DNA of 64,000 nucleotides, taken from NCBI GenBank assembly GCA_021234535.1, contig CM037830.1:10385252-10449251 (forward strand), given 5' to 3'. The notes below the pieces were generated by a model that saw only the letters and a list, made by a program, of their open reading frames with translations, was not told the origin of the DNA and did no database searches. Positions 42,601 to 57,600 of the stretch are shown piece after piece. The stretch comes from Stichopus chloronotus. Taxonomy: Eukaryota > Echinodermata > Holothuroidea > Aspidochirotida > Stichopodidae. Position 1 is the stretch's first letter. Every line of letters starts with the position of its first letter. Made by a program: the position numbers and the translations under genes.

Positions 42601-45600
42601 GCTTAACAGTACACGTTTCACACCATTTTGTTATGTCCACGCAGTTAGCAATACAATGCTGACATGAATAAAGCAACAGTGACATCTATCAATTTTTGCA
42701 CTTCACATATCAAACAGATTTGTTACAAACAAGTTCCTCAGCAAATACAGTGATAAATGGTGATCAAAACGTATGAGAATGCAATTCAATGAATTTCAAG
42801 GTATAGTTATATGACATTAATAAACACATTAAGTCATAATGAAATTAGTAGATACTGTACAAAAAAACATCAAACGATGTAATCATTAAAGAAAACCTAA
42901 TGAATCTGAATTGAGCATCAATTCGTTAATGTTCTGAGAAAAATTTTCTTTTCATTCTAAACTTTACCAAGAAAGAACTCGTCCTTTGCCTACTACTGAG
43001 ATACAAAGGAGTAGTGAGATATGAATGTAAACATTTTCAAGACATTCAAAAACATACCAGTGCCATTTCCATCGAGGTATGCTTGGTTTCCCTTTGTTCT
43101 GATCTTCAGTTCTGCAGTTACATCTTGTACATTAGCTGCATAATTGAACTGTAAATGTGACAATCATTACAACATACAATTAAGAAGTCAACATCATCCT
43201 TCCCACTTCACTGATTAGGTTGAGAATTGTTTATTCTGCTCAGTTAAAAATTGCAAAAGTTATCCCTATCCCTAAGTCTGGAAATGAGAGAGTTACTTCA
43301 AATTATCGACCAGTTTCTATTCTTCCAGCTTTATCTAAGATTTACGAAAGACTTGTGTACAATAGGCTTTGGAATTTTATTGATAAGAATAATCTCATGT
43401 TTAACAGCCAGTATGGCGTTCGTAAAAACCATTCCACTTATATGGCGTCACTTAAGTTTGTTGATGATATTGCATTTAAATTAGATAATCATGTTAAAAC
43501 AGCTGCTTTATTCCTGAATTTATCAAAGGCATTTGATACTATTGAACATCAAATTTTACTTAAGAAAATGTATATGGTATTAGGGATATAGCTCTAAGCT
43601 GGTTCCAAAGCTACTTAAGTGATCGCACACAGTTTGTTAGGTATAAGGGTAAAGACTCTTCTTTTAGGAACATAAGTATAGGAGTTCCACAAGGGTTCAT
43701 TTTATGACCACTGCTATTTCTTCTATATATTAATGACATGAGTCAGATGTCAAATCTCTTGAATTTCATCTTATTTGCCGATGACACAACTATTTATATT
43801 CAAGATCCTAGTATTGATAAAGCTGTAGAAACCCTTTCTTCTGAATTTAAGAAAGTGTATGATTGGTTAGCAGCAAACAAATTATCTTTAAATGTTATTA
43901 AAACCAAGCTTATGGTATTTGCAAGTCCAAAGAGAGCCCCTCCAGATCATACGATTACGATTAATGATAAGATTATTTATAGCGTACACAGTACCAAATT
44001 TCTGGGAGTTCAAATTGACCATCAGTTATCATGGAAAGATCATATTTGTGGAATTACTAAAAAATTATCTAAAATAGCAGGTCTTTTCGCTAAACTGAAA
44101 GACTTCTTGCCCGGCAATACGCTTCTTACCCTTTACAAAACCCTCTTTGTTCCACATCTCAACTACAGTATGTTACTGTGGGGTAACTCCTCTGATTACT
44201 TACTCAATCATCTTCGCATTTTGCAAAAGTGAACCTTAAGGCTTATTTGTAATGCCCCTTTAAATAAGCACTCAAAGCCTCTCTTTTTCCAAAACCAAGT
44301 TCTTACCTTGGATGACATTTATAAATACCAGCTGGGAAGCTTTTTATATAAACACAAACAAAGCAATCTCCCTTCCGAGTTCACCACATTCTTCTAGACT
44401 AATAGCGATTTCCACTCTTACTCTACTAGATTCAAAGACAGTCTTCTCTTTCCGCATACTAGGACTTCTTTAGCCCATTCCCAAGTAAGAATTACAGGTG
44501 TAAATTTTTGGAACTCATTATCCAATCCCATTAAGCAGTCTTGCACTTTAAACGTGTTTAAGAAAACACTGAAATATCACCTGCTCGATAAATACAATGA
44601 AGGATAGTAGTAGTACTGGTTAAACTGCGTCATTGCAAATCTATGTTCTCCCCCTTCTTTTCTGGTTTTGTTTGTTAGATTTTTTTCTTTTCTTTTTTTT
44701 TCTCTCATTTTCTTTTCTATAAGTTTAGATTGTATATCATCACAGACGGTACAGTGCTCTGATAGGAACCAGACTAGAAAAGTGAAACCTTCCTTCTGGT
44801 TCCTCTTCCTTTTGTGTAGTATATTTATTGTTTATTTTTGTATCTCATGTCATGTGCCTATTCTATACTTGTTTGTCTTGCTTTGTTATTATTACCTGCA
44901 AAGTAAGGAAATAAACTGAAATGTAACATAAGAAAATGTAATTTCTGTTCCCATTCAAATAATGGCAAAGAAAAATTTTGGCAGGAAACATGTGCAGTTG
45001 AAAGTTGCAGCTTCTTCAAAAAACAACTTTGAAACATCTTTGCAGTAGTTGCGATACATCCGCATGTGCTAAACGCTACACTTGCAATGAACACATTCTA
45101 CATAATGAACATAACTAACAAAAAACTAATTGTATTATCCAGCACACTGACCAAATCATGGAAAGATTTTTTAGGCTTTGCAATTTTAGAAGACATCATC
45201 AGATCTCCACCATCCCCCACACTGACTATAAGCAGAATACGTTAAATACGTTTGGAGAGAGAAAATTATATTATCCTACAAAAGCAACTGACTGCTTCAG
45301 AAGAGGAAACTAATTGAAACATTATATCAGTACCATATTTTACAGAAATATGGCATAGACACTGGAAACTAACCAATCAATTTATACATCCTGTTCTTGT
45401 GACAGGAAACTGTTTTTGCAAATACTCTTCTAGTTACCATGTACCATGTACAACCAAAAAAATATTTTCAAAGAAAAAATCTTTTCTTAAAATCTCTTAA
45501 AAAAGTTTGGAACCAGTTGCAACTGCAGTTGTAACCATAACAGACACTGAAAGTTCAGCCTCTTTTCATTTAGATCATAACTTTCTTCATTATTATCATT

Positions 45601-48600
45601 CAGTTCATCTCATGTTTCTCTGAGGCTATTTTCTAAATTATATTCTCAGCTTATCAGAGCAAAGAAGGCTTCTCTGGATCTTACCTCTTTCTCACTGCAA
45701 GTAAGAGTAAAGTTTTTGGTTGAGTTATTTGACAATTCTGCATCACTTACTACCTCATTATCCAGGTAGGTAAAGACACACTTGTAGGACTGTCAAACAA
45801 ATAAGAAAGAGAGAATGAAGGAAAAGAAGAAAAAAAGTAACTATTTAACTCAAAGTCTAGATCCCTGGTGAGTCAGGGAAAAAGAGCAAAGACTTTACTC
45901 AACATTTATTCATATCCAAGAAGACTGCATAATGCAAGTCATTAATAGCAGCCAATATTTACCTAATACCTTTAATAATTATAACATCATTTACATAGTG
46001 TGTAATCTTAAAGTTAGATGGGCTTTTTTAAAACAGTCCAAGAATAAGAGTTAATAATGTTTACCATTAAAACTAAAAGTCTGTCACATTCTTGACAGTT
46101 GTTAGTTCAGATTTTAATGTTTGACTATGAAATCAAATTGTGAGCATTCATATGAAGAGCATTTGGCAAGTTTTTTTTTGACAGTCAGTCACCTGATTTT
46201 CCAATACCTCTTCTTTATGCTTTTTCATCATATTCAAATTTTTGGCAATAAAAAATTAAGTACAGGTCTGGCACAAACTTTCATTTCTGTTTCTACTTTT
46301 AACCCTTATTTTTTCCATTTTGATTTTCACCATCTTGGAAACACATCAGTGATCCTATACTGGCACACTTCACTGGCAGCACACTGATTCAATCAACAAT
46401 GCTCTGTTCAATTACAATCAGGAGTATGAACCAATGCAATAATGTCCCTAGCATTACATTTAACACTGGCCACAGTTATCTGGATCCCACAACCACTGCT
46501 TGGAATATCATGCAGTCAGAGGCTCAGAGCAGCTGCCAGCTGTAGGAGATGTGGTTACTCACTGGCTCACATATGAATGGTCAATTGAAAAAAAAAATTC
46601 TCAATATTGTTAGGACATATCAACTGTCTAACTTACTTTTGTTGATATAGCAGAAGATGCGCTTGGTGTTTGAACGGTAACTGTTATACCACTAGCAGTA
46701 CTGTTGTTGGGGATGTAAGTATCTTCAGCAATGACTGTGGGACACTCATTAGTCTGCAATTACAGTACAAAGGAAAAGTTCAGACAATGGTGCAAATAAC
46801 TTTATTTAATTCCACCTAAAACTGACTTGTACTTGTTTTGGATCACCCTCATAATTGGGCAATGAAGCAATTCTAGTCATTATTTCGAACAATTACATTT
46901 TGAAAAGTTCTCATTCTTGTTAATAGTCTTCCTGTGCAGTTTGCATGAAGATATAAAAGTCACATTATAGACTCACAAACATACAAACAAGGAAAGAAAC
47001 AAACCACATGCATGCAGTTTGAAAATAAAGGTACTTGAAATACAGTTCAATAGGATATATTTCTCTACATCAAAAATGTCATCTTTCGATCCAAGTCAGT
47101 CAGGGAACCTAAAATAGACTACAGTGGGTGATGAAAATCAGAACAAATGCTGACAACTGTTCCACAAAACACTGATCGATATTATGAAGGTATCATGTAC
47201 GGTTACATTTTAGGTACTAAAACATTTAAAAAATGAGAGTTTGATGAAATTCAGAAACTATCTGAAGTTCTTTATCTTTGCAAAGAAGAAATATCTAGTA
47301 ATATAAGGATTTTAGTGTTGTTGCTTTCAGAGGGCACATGGCACTGCCCTAAGAACAAAATGAAGGTAAGCAGTTGCTGAAAGAGTTCTCAATCATTTAC
47401 TGTATAGTGCACTGTCAATTCTGAATTTGAAAGTTTGAGGATCAGGAAGCCCTCCATGGGCCCAACAAGGACCATATACCATGTTGCTCATGGATGAACA
47501 CCACCAAGATGCATTTTTTCTTTTTGAAAAAGTGCCCAGAGGATAACGATTGAGGCAGGGGGTGAAACCAGACAATCGTGATGCAAATCCAAACCCAGGA
47601 CCACCATGTAACATCCCCATCCAACCGACAGGCGTGTATCCCCAAGTCTTTCGCCACTTTACCAAAGGCTGGAAGGGGTGGACTACTAGCTCAGCAGCCT
47701 ACAGCTTTACCAAGCAATCTGAAACGGACGAGACTTAAATCAGACAACAAAAACCCAAACAATCCCCTCAGTACCACTGTAAAAAGCTCTTTACTGAACA
47801 AGTCCAATTTGAGTCCTCAGATAATTTTCAAGTGGCTCTGCCTGGATTTGATCCGGGGACCCAAAGATTGCACGATGGATACTAACCACGAAGTTAACCC
47901 TCCACCTAGATTCAGAATTTCTTAGAACAAAACAGCATTTGGCCACCTTATTTCAGATCATACATATAGAGTATCTATTACAAGCACAACTACCCTAATG
48001 GCTACCACATATTACAATTATTTTTTTTTATTTTTATATTTATTTATTATTTTATTTTCTGTGAACAACAAGTTCTGTGAGACAACAAGTTTTATATATT
48101 TCAATTAATGAAAGTTACTGACTATCCAACAAAGGGTTAAATTCAAGTTTGTTGATAGAGTGCTTCATCCCTGAAACATGATGTTGTTCAAGTAAGGCTA
48201 GACTTTTTTTTTTTCCCTTTGTATATTTTGTAAATCGGTGTTCAACAGTAGTTGAAATTACAAATAATATTTTTGCCATATATACAATATTTACAAACAT
48301 GGTAGACTATTTTATACAGAGTGTATTGCATATACTCTTTACATCACTGAATGTCTCATTCGGAATTATTGAATAATTAGGCTAGCCTTATTTGACTTGC
48401 TGCTTACAATACACTGAGGTAATTATTGAGAGGTAATGATTAAAAGTTTACACAAATAGGACATGCCTCTGCAGGATTTACAACTGCAATTAAGAATGAC
48501 ACACATACATGTAATATCCAGAGGGTAGCAGTGACTCTAATCATAGTTTGAAGGGAGATAACCCATTTGTTTTACAATAAAGTCACATGTAATGTTTAAA

Positions 48601-51600
48601 CCAATATTTGTGGACACAGAATGATAGATTATTCAAAACAGAGAAAGATGGTAGGCATTTAATCTAAGAAATATCTTTTTTTCACAGGAAGAAACCAAGT
48701 TATTTGTTTTTCAAGAACGCATTCACCTAAACATAAAAACATCATATACTGCATCTTCTGTGACTCATCTTTGGCATACCTGCAATGTTTTGAGGAGAAG
48801 AAGATTTTGCAGAAGTTTATTGATGAGCCTAAATGTTTGATACTGATTGAAGCTATTTTCTTTATTTGCCATGTTAGTGAATTGTAAATGCCCTATTTAC
48901 TTTTAAAGGTATACCAGCAGGCTTATGAGCAAATATTCTACCTCCCATTCACTTCTAGTGTACATTCGGTCTCACTTTTTGCTCACTTAGTGAGCTTTCA
49001 AAACAAGCTAAAATATAAATTCACAATACCCCCACTTAAGGATAAAGAGTAATCTAAACAATTTCTAGACATTTTCTTCCAGCAAGAACTGATACCATCA
49101 ATGAATTTATCAAAAGTACCTGAAATTACCCAAGGAGGGATGTCCATGCTACTTACAATTTTTTAATCACTAAAATACAAACAATTACAAAAGCCATTAG
49201 GGCTATGCTAATTTGTTTTTACTTTAAATAAACAAACTATGAATTCGATAAATCAAATTAATACTTTGATTAATCAAAGTACTAATTTGAATAATTAAAT
49301 TATTAAGTTGTTTAATTAACTTAAAAATTGAATTTTGTTTTTCATTTTTGTAACAAAACGAGAGAAAAAAAAATTCACATGGCTCTAATAGGCTTCCATA
49401 AACAATAGCATAAGAAGCACATAATAAAGGGAAATATGAATTCCTTGTGATAAGCTATAAATATACAAAGGAATGCATGGACTGACCAAGCTTGTCGACT
49501 CTGAAATATTAAGGGTTCAACATAGATGCACAGGGCAATATCAACATGCACATTAAAACCACATCCCTAAGATGCATGAATTCAATCAGCGCGCACGAAA
49601 CCAAAGTGGATCTGAAATATATTATGCAGCTATGTAGGCATCTTTGTAAAGCTTGATGATATTTTAGGCCTCCACCTGCTGATTAACTTTCCGCTGTCAA
49701 TTCCATCAACACTACATGCAACATGCAGTGAGGAATGCCACAGAAATTCCTTTATCCGTTTTCTGGGGTTCGGTTGCCCCAATTGCCTAATGCTGCCCCA
49801 TTTCCTCTACCCTCAAACAATGGCTGTTTCATCAATAACAGCATGCTGCTGTCACAACTTAAAATTGCCTTCGTTGTAAGCTGTTTCATTCCTCAGAAAA
49901 TTCTGTTGCTCTCTGCCCACAGCCCCAGTGCTGTGGCTATCTCCTACTCAGAGAAGCAAAAGTCTGATCGTCAAAAGTCTAATTTACCTCACAGAATCAC
50001 CCAAACATTAACCTGTCATGTGCTAAAAATCCTAAACTAAAAATCCACAGAATAGTCACACATTTTAGTTGGAATATTTTCTCCAACTAGAAATTTGCTT
50101 CATAGTGACAACAGATTTTTGCTGTTGCCTATAACATGTAAATAAAGTTAGACCAGAAGCCTATCCTATATGTGAATAATACTGTAGAGCTACTTAGTTT
50201 TATCCAGTTACAGGTTTTAGTCTTTCAATTAATTTTTTATCCAGAGTGTTTTCAATGGTTTTATATGTTACTTAATGTAAGGCTAAGTCTAAAACAGGTT
50301 TACTAGCAACAGGATAGCAGCATTTATGTCATTATGTGAACATTTTATTTTTGAAAATTTCTTTCCACATATAACAGTGTCACAAGAAACTTCTATGACT
50401 TGCCTGTGACAAGTCTTTTCAAACCCAATGGAGTTGAAACAAACCTCAATCTTATATTTGCACGCAACCACTAGGGATGGATAAAAGGATTTTCCGGCGC
50501 TCACAAAAAGGTGTTTTAAAGGCTGTATTGCATCACCCTAAGCTATATTTTTACCTGCCTGAAAGGAAAATTCTCAACTGGTTCTAAGTTACAGTACTCT
50601 TAGATTGCCCGCAAATTCGAAAGATGCAGAGCAGCTCGTATTACACAGCGTACACAGGGATCCATTGTTTTGATTACACATGTGGAGGAATGTAAGACAG
50701 GCTGAGGGAGGGACTAGAGGTAGGTGGTTGGGAGAATGTAAACTGTCTGGGGTGATGCATTACAGCCTTTAAATTTCCTCCTACACTGCAGCCATTTTCA
50801 TGAGTTCTGTCTAGCAATTAGCCACTGGTCTAAAGTTTCATTCAGCAATTCAAATTTGAGCTGCAACATCGTTGGGCCAGCTAAATACAATCATTGTCAA
50901 GGGAAGGGGGAATGTGGGTCAAAGTCACATCCACCCAATGAGCCCATGTCCACTCCCCCTGCCTTCATTTTGTCACCAGTGACTATATAAGATGTACTTC
51001 TGCACAACAGTTTGTTAAGTATTTAAACTGAGTGTGTTGTAGAAGGCATTATGAATGTGAAGGCACAAAGCCTGTAAACATTTTGCAGCAGGTTCGACAC
51101 TGGCATTAAGGCGGCGACTACATCAGTCTGGTACGTGACTGCTGTATAACAGTCTGCAAAGTCGTTTGATGTCAGATTGACTTTTTCAGATTGACTTTTT
51201 GGTCTGACGTTATTTGGACCAAAGATAGTTTAACATCACTCCAACATCAGCAAATATGCACTGCAATATTTTCAGAACTCAGCTGGCATTGTTGTTTGGT
51301 CGCAAAAAGGGTGATGCAAACCACGTCAGTCTGATGTCTGACTCCTTCAAATCACTACCTGACCTCAAGCCAATTACTTGGAAACAAAACTGACGTCCAA
51401 CTGACCATACTGACAGCATATATTTTATTATAGTATGTTACATAGCAGGTGACTGCCCTACATTCCGACACCTGTGTGTTCCAACATTCCTATATCCGAG
51501 AGCAGTGGCTTAGTAAGACCCTCTAGGTCCCATGAACAAGTAGCAGTGTTTTCCCAAATCCAATGGTATCGCAATCACAATTGTGTGAGCTCTTTACTGC

Positions 51601-54600
51601 CATTTGCGCTCACATTTACAAATTAATATGCTACTTGTGGTACAATATACGATAACATTTCATGATGTTTATGCATTGATGCTGTTAACACTGAAGTCTT
51701 TGAGCTAAGTGTTGGTACTTTAGGTAAGTGCATCATATGATGAATGCATCCCACCTACGCCGAGCATCATAGCCGGGCCCCCTAAACGGTGTCTCATGTA
51801 ATGGATGTGTAGGAACATATGAGTCTTGGAACATATAGAGGTGTCGGACCGGAGAGGTGTCGGAACATTGGGCTGTAACTGCACAACCAAGGTTGATCCT
51901 TATGATGTTTTGCAGCTGAGGTAAATGTGCAAGATTGACATGAATTGAAAAATTAACTACAATAATTGTATCAGAGATATAGGACTAGTGAAACAATGAT
52001 AGCCAAGAGCTAGTACACAGGATTGAAAAGCTGCTGACCTTCCAATAAGTGGCAATTTTGTGAAGCCATCTTTCTCTTACTTCCGATCTTGACCCTAAAA
52101 AGTTTGATCTTTAGACACTGGAAAACATTTAAACATTTCTTTAAATGCAGAATATGAAGCCGCGATTCGCAAATAGTTGGCTCTTCATTCAGCCATACAA
52201 TGTTAATTGCCACAGTAGGTAGGCAAATTGTGTACATTTTAAGGCAAGTGATGAGGATGGCAAAGTATAGTTGAAGATAAGATTTGATTATCACACTACT
52301 TACTATTTTACTACAGTACTTTACAACAAATCTCAAAGCTAAAAGTTGATTGCTTGATTCTTGTTCTAAAGGAGAGGGGGGAGAACTTTTATCACGTCAG
52401 TGAGGCATAAAAAACAACACAGTTCATTGTTGCAGAATAAAATAGCATCTGACATTCACCTTCTAGTAATACTCACAATGTAAGAATCAACACAGTGACT
52501 TGATCCATTAAAACTGCAGGTGAAGTCATCAGCACACCATCCACAATCCCACATTGATGTACAGTAGCCACATGACAGGAATACACTATTCATGATTGAA
52601 ACAAAAACAAGGGGAAAAAAATGGTGTCTGGGTCATTTATAGTCTTCCAGATTTACTAAAATTTGAAAGTATCTTGAACAGGAGAATTACCATGATATTT
52701 CTTTTCTCAAATGATACGTCTGTCATTGTATTGAGGTAATGATAGTTGATGTAGTAGCCATGTCAAATCAAAGAAGAAGGGGACTTTAAAAACCTTTACT
52801 TAAAACTAACAAGGTATGGTTCATGCTACATATTTAGCATGTTACAACACATGTGATCAATGCTTACTATGTCTTGGCATCTTGTCATGTATTAACATTT
52901 AGGTGAAATTAAGTAGCTTCTGTGAGATAAATATTCCAACTTTCTCAGAGAAAATCTTTTTTTTTACAATTGATAATTCCACATAGATCACAACATACAT
53001 TAATGCGAAGAAGCAATCACTGTACCATAGCAAGAAAAAAGAAACATTCCACAATGGCACTGTCAAACTCACCTTGAAATCCTACTGCAGTTAAAAAAGT
53101 AGTATGGAACAGTGATAAAGGTAAGATTGTATTCTGATGAGACTAACGAGAGGTTGAGTGATACTGCTTCATCTGGTGGTACAAGAAAAATATTAATGGT
53201 TCATAATGGAGTTAAAGGTATCTCACAGAACAATGTAGCTTCAATTGTATAGAACCAGAAAGCCAAAAGGCTTTGTGATTCCTTGCTACATTGTTATATT
53301 ACAACAAACATGAATTATCAACATGACAAGAATAGGATCAACTGCAGTTATTGTTCTTGATGCACCACAAGCCTTAAACCCAAAATGACCTTTATTTTGG
53401 TGACCTGAAATGACCGTGACATTTGACATCCACCAAAAGCAATAGGGATCACCTACCCAGTACGGCCAACCCACACATCAAGTATGACATAAGTCAACAT
53501 TACCCTTCTGAAGTTAATGTGTTTGCAAGGTTTGACCTCGGGTGACCTCAAACGACCTTTGACCTCCACCACAAGCAAAAGGAGTCTTCTACTTAGTACG
53601 TACAATCTACACATCAAGTAAGACATCAGTCAAGGTTAGACTCTTGGAGATATTGTGTTTAGGGCAATTCCACGGTAACGCTGTGATGCTTTGGAAGCAA
53701 AATTCACATTTTACGTGCAAATAACAGAAAGAGCTTTAATGTTAGGAACAAACTTCTCTTTCAATTCTACTCCTACTATCACAAAGTAAATTTAGTAAAT
53801 GTTTATTTCTTAAAAGAGTGTACTAAGTATGAAAATATGAATATTAATGACGGTGGTAACGCTGCGACACTGAAAAGGACATGCATTTTCTGGCCCCTCA
53901 CAAACTGTTAAAACCCTGTGAAGTTTAAGGACTTTTTGCAGTTTCTCCACATTAAAAACACTTTATAGACTGTTACCGACAATAGTGTGGTGAAATACAA
54001 AATAAAAAATTATTATTATGGTAGATATGATCAATCATAAAAAAAAATGGGGTAACGCCGTGATGGTAACGCCAAGATCAAGACCTGATTATATGGGAAA
54101 CGCATGTTAAAAAAAATAATAAACTGATAGGAAATGGTGATATTGATAGTTAGAATGTTTGTAATTCATCTAGATATGAGTAATTTGGATGTTTTAAGAA
54201 ATATTTGCTATGAATTTGTGTAAGAAAGTGGAAATTTTCACTTCAGACATCATGTGAAAAATGAAGAACTATGATAAATCCACACACAACTCCAGTCAAA
54301 ATGAAATCAAGAAGAGTGCTATAGCTACGGTAGGCCCACTGCTGAAGAAATGACATGAACTGTGAAAGCTTTATACAGTAATACAATATAAATGCAGTTC
54401 CATCTCACTGAAACAGCAAATATTCTCTTCATACAGGGTATTGAGTGATATTGCGTCTCAAGTTTGCTGTAATACATTTAGTATTATTTAAAAAAAAATT
54501 AAGTAAATGTATGCCAGTTTGTATTGGTGCAATCACATAAATTGTTTTACTTAGGCTTACACTGAGTCTTAAATATTCAAAATAGAGCAGGGTGACCAAA

Positions 54601-57600
54601 CTTGTTGGGTCTCATCAGTCACAGTTTTATTTTAAGTTAGGTTTGTGTCCTCAACTTTGACAAACTGACCCTCTGTTTGCCTTCTCCAATCTCCACGAAA
54701 TAATTGGTAGTGTACTGTACAAAGCTTCAAGTGTATTGCAGGGCACTTTGTAGATGATAAAGGACTGTTTCCACATTGTTTTAGCAAAACAATCTTGGAA
54801 CAGAAAGAGGAAAATCTGTATAAAATGCTACTTATGCTCAATGGTATACAGAGAGTGTACCATGGATTGTATGGATGCTATAAACAGGTGCTTGTCACTG
54901 CCCAATCTAGCAGACCATTATAGCTTCTGAGCATAAAAGGGGCGCTACCATAACAAAAGAAAGGGTACAGTTCTGCATTTCCTGTTTGTACTATCACAGA
55001 AGGAGGCCCAAAAATGTCGAACAAATCATTATCATACAGTAGGTGCTGTTACTTCAGTACCAGCAACCACAGTGACTATAATAGTCAGTCCCCATACAGT
55101 AAATCAGTGCCTGTCACGGTGTTACCAAAAAAGTAATACCGTGATATTGGTATAATTAATTAAAAATGAGAGACCTCAAATGACATTTGACCTCCACCAA
55201 AAACGATAGGTATCATCTGCTTAATATGAGCAACCCACACACTAAATTTGACATCAGTCACAGTTACTTCACTGGAAATATTGTGTTTACAAGAGTTTAC
55301 AGTTTGAACTCTGATGACCTCAAATAACCTTTGACCTCGACCACAAAGAATAGAGATCATCTACTTACTACGACCAACCAACACACCAAGTATGACATCA
55401 GTCCCAGTTACCCTTCTGGAGATAATGTGTTTACAAGGTTTTCACATTTTGACCTCTGGTTGCCTCAAATAACCTTTGATCTCCACCAAAAACATTTGGG
55501 ATCATCTACTAATATGACCAACCCACACACCAAGTATGACATCAGTCACAGTTACAGTTCTTGAGATGTCATGTTTACAAGGTTTTCACATTTTGCCCTC
55601 TGGTGACCTCAAATGACCTTTGACCTCCACCAAAAACAATAGGAACATCTACTCAATATCAACAACCCACCCAGCAAGTATGAGATCAGTCATGGTTACC
55701 CTTCTTGAGATATCGTATCTACAACAAGCGTCACACACACATACGCTACATCAGAACTGCATAGATTCATTTTGCCTGCGGCAAGGAATAAAAAAACAGA
55801 AAGTCAAGGGGCTTTGTGACTCTTTGCCGATATCTATAAAAAACAAAGGACAACCAACATACCGATTTACTAGTTGCATCACCTTACCCTCCTTGAGATT
55901 GGTTTTCAAACAATGACCTTTGCTGACCTGACAAAACCTTTGACCACCACCGAAAATTGATAGAGACCATCTGCATATCAAGAGTTGCCAATGTTAACAG
56001 TTTAATGTTCCAGCAACATTCAGTTGCAAAGGCATCTTTCTCAAAGTTTTCCATACTTTAACCTCTGATGACCTCAAATAATCTTTGACCTCCATGAAAA
56101 GGATTATATACTCACAATGAACAACCTACAAACTAAATTTGAAGTTAAAGCAACTTCCCCTCCTGGAAATACTGTGTTTCCTAGGTTTCCAAACTATGAC
56201 CTCTACTGACCTTTCAACTCATCAAGAGCACCAGCATTTACAGTTTGAAGTTCAAATAACAATCAGTTGTTGAGATATCTTCCTTCATAAGCTGCCAAAC
56301 TCAAATGACATTTGACTTCCATGAAAATTCACTAGAGATCATCTAGTTTTGAAAAGATTCATATATAGTTCAAGCAACTTTCACTCTTTGAGATGCCATG
56401 TTTACAAGGAGAAACTATGATCTCTACTACCCCATGTGTCGGCCCTTTGACCTCCCCAAAATGTGACAGCAATCATGTACCTGTACATATCAAGTCCTAC
56501 CAATGGTTAGAATTTGAAGTTCCAGCAACTTTCAGTCGTTGAGATATATTCTTTAAGGAAATATAAGGCATTTGTTTTACAGAAAAAAAAACATATTTTG
56601 AAAACCAATGTTTGTAGACGAACAATGATAGATCATTCAAAATAAGAAAGTGCAGAGGTCTTCTTTCCAAAAACAAGTTTTTCATAGACAGAAATTCAGA
56701 CATCACTTGCTCAAAAAATAATTTGTTCACCCAAACTTTCCAGTCAAATAATGCATTATCCCACTCCTCACATGCATAATGCTTTGAGGAGATGAAACTT
56801 TTGCAAATGTTTATTTATGATACTGAATGGTTCAACAATGATTAAAGCTATTTTCTTTGTATGTCAGACTGGTGTATTCTAAAGGATTAATCCATTTGAT
56901 TGGTTTTTAGTGTTTCCCCTCTGGTGACCTTAAATGACATCTGACCTACCTGGAAAAGAATACGGTCACCTACTGACAATGGACTACCTAAAACCAACTT
57001 TAAAGTTCAGGCAACTCTCCCTCATTGATGTAACATGTTTACAACTATGACGTCTACTTGCCTCTATTTACCTCAAATGACCTTTGACCTACCTGAAAAT
57101 GAATAAGGATCATCAACATACAATTGACGACATATGCACCAACTTTAAAGTTCAAGCAAGTTTCCCTTCTTGATTTATCACATTTACAAGCCAATTAAGG
57201 TATGACATATATACACACACACTTACATAACTTTGTCCTAACACAGTGTGCATTAACACACACATACACCATCACCATCACATAGGTTCCTTGTCTGCCT
57301 TTGGCGAGGAATCTAAAGTAAAATTACGTACATTTTACACTTTAAGTTTGTTCCATGACCTACTGTGCAAACATTGTTCCCAAAGACATGTTTTTACCTA
57401 CGGGTCTACCTTTATTCTTTACTAAAGTAAGTTTCAAAATCTCTGGGTTACATTATTTTAACTGTCAGTCCTTGATAGTGCAGATGCATATTGAATGGAT
57501 TAACACTGCAAAATATGTACCCACCTAATGGGAAGAAGTCTTCGTGCATGCTGTAAAGCATAATATTGCTGTTATGTACCAACACAGAGACATCCTTATT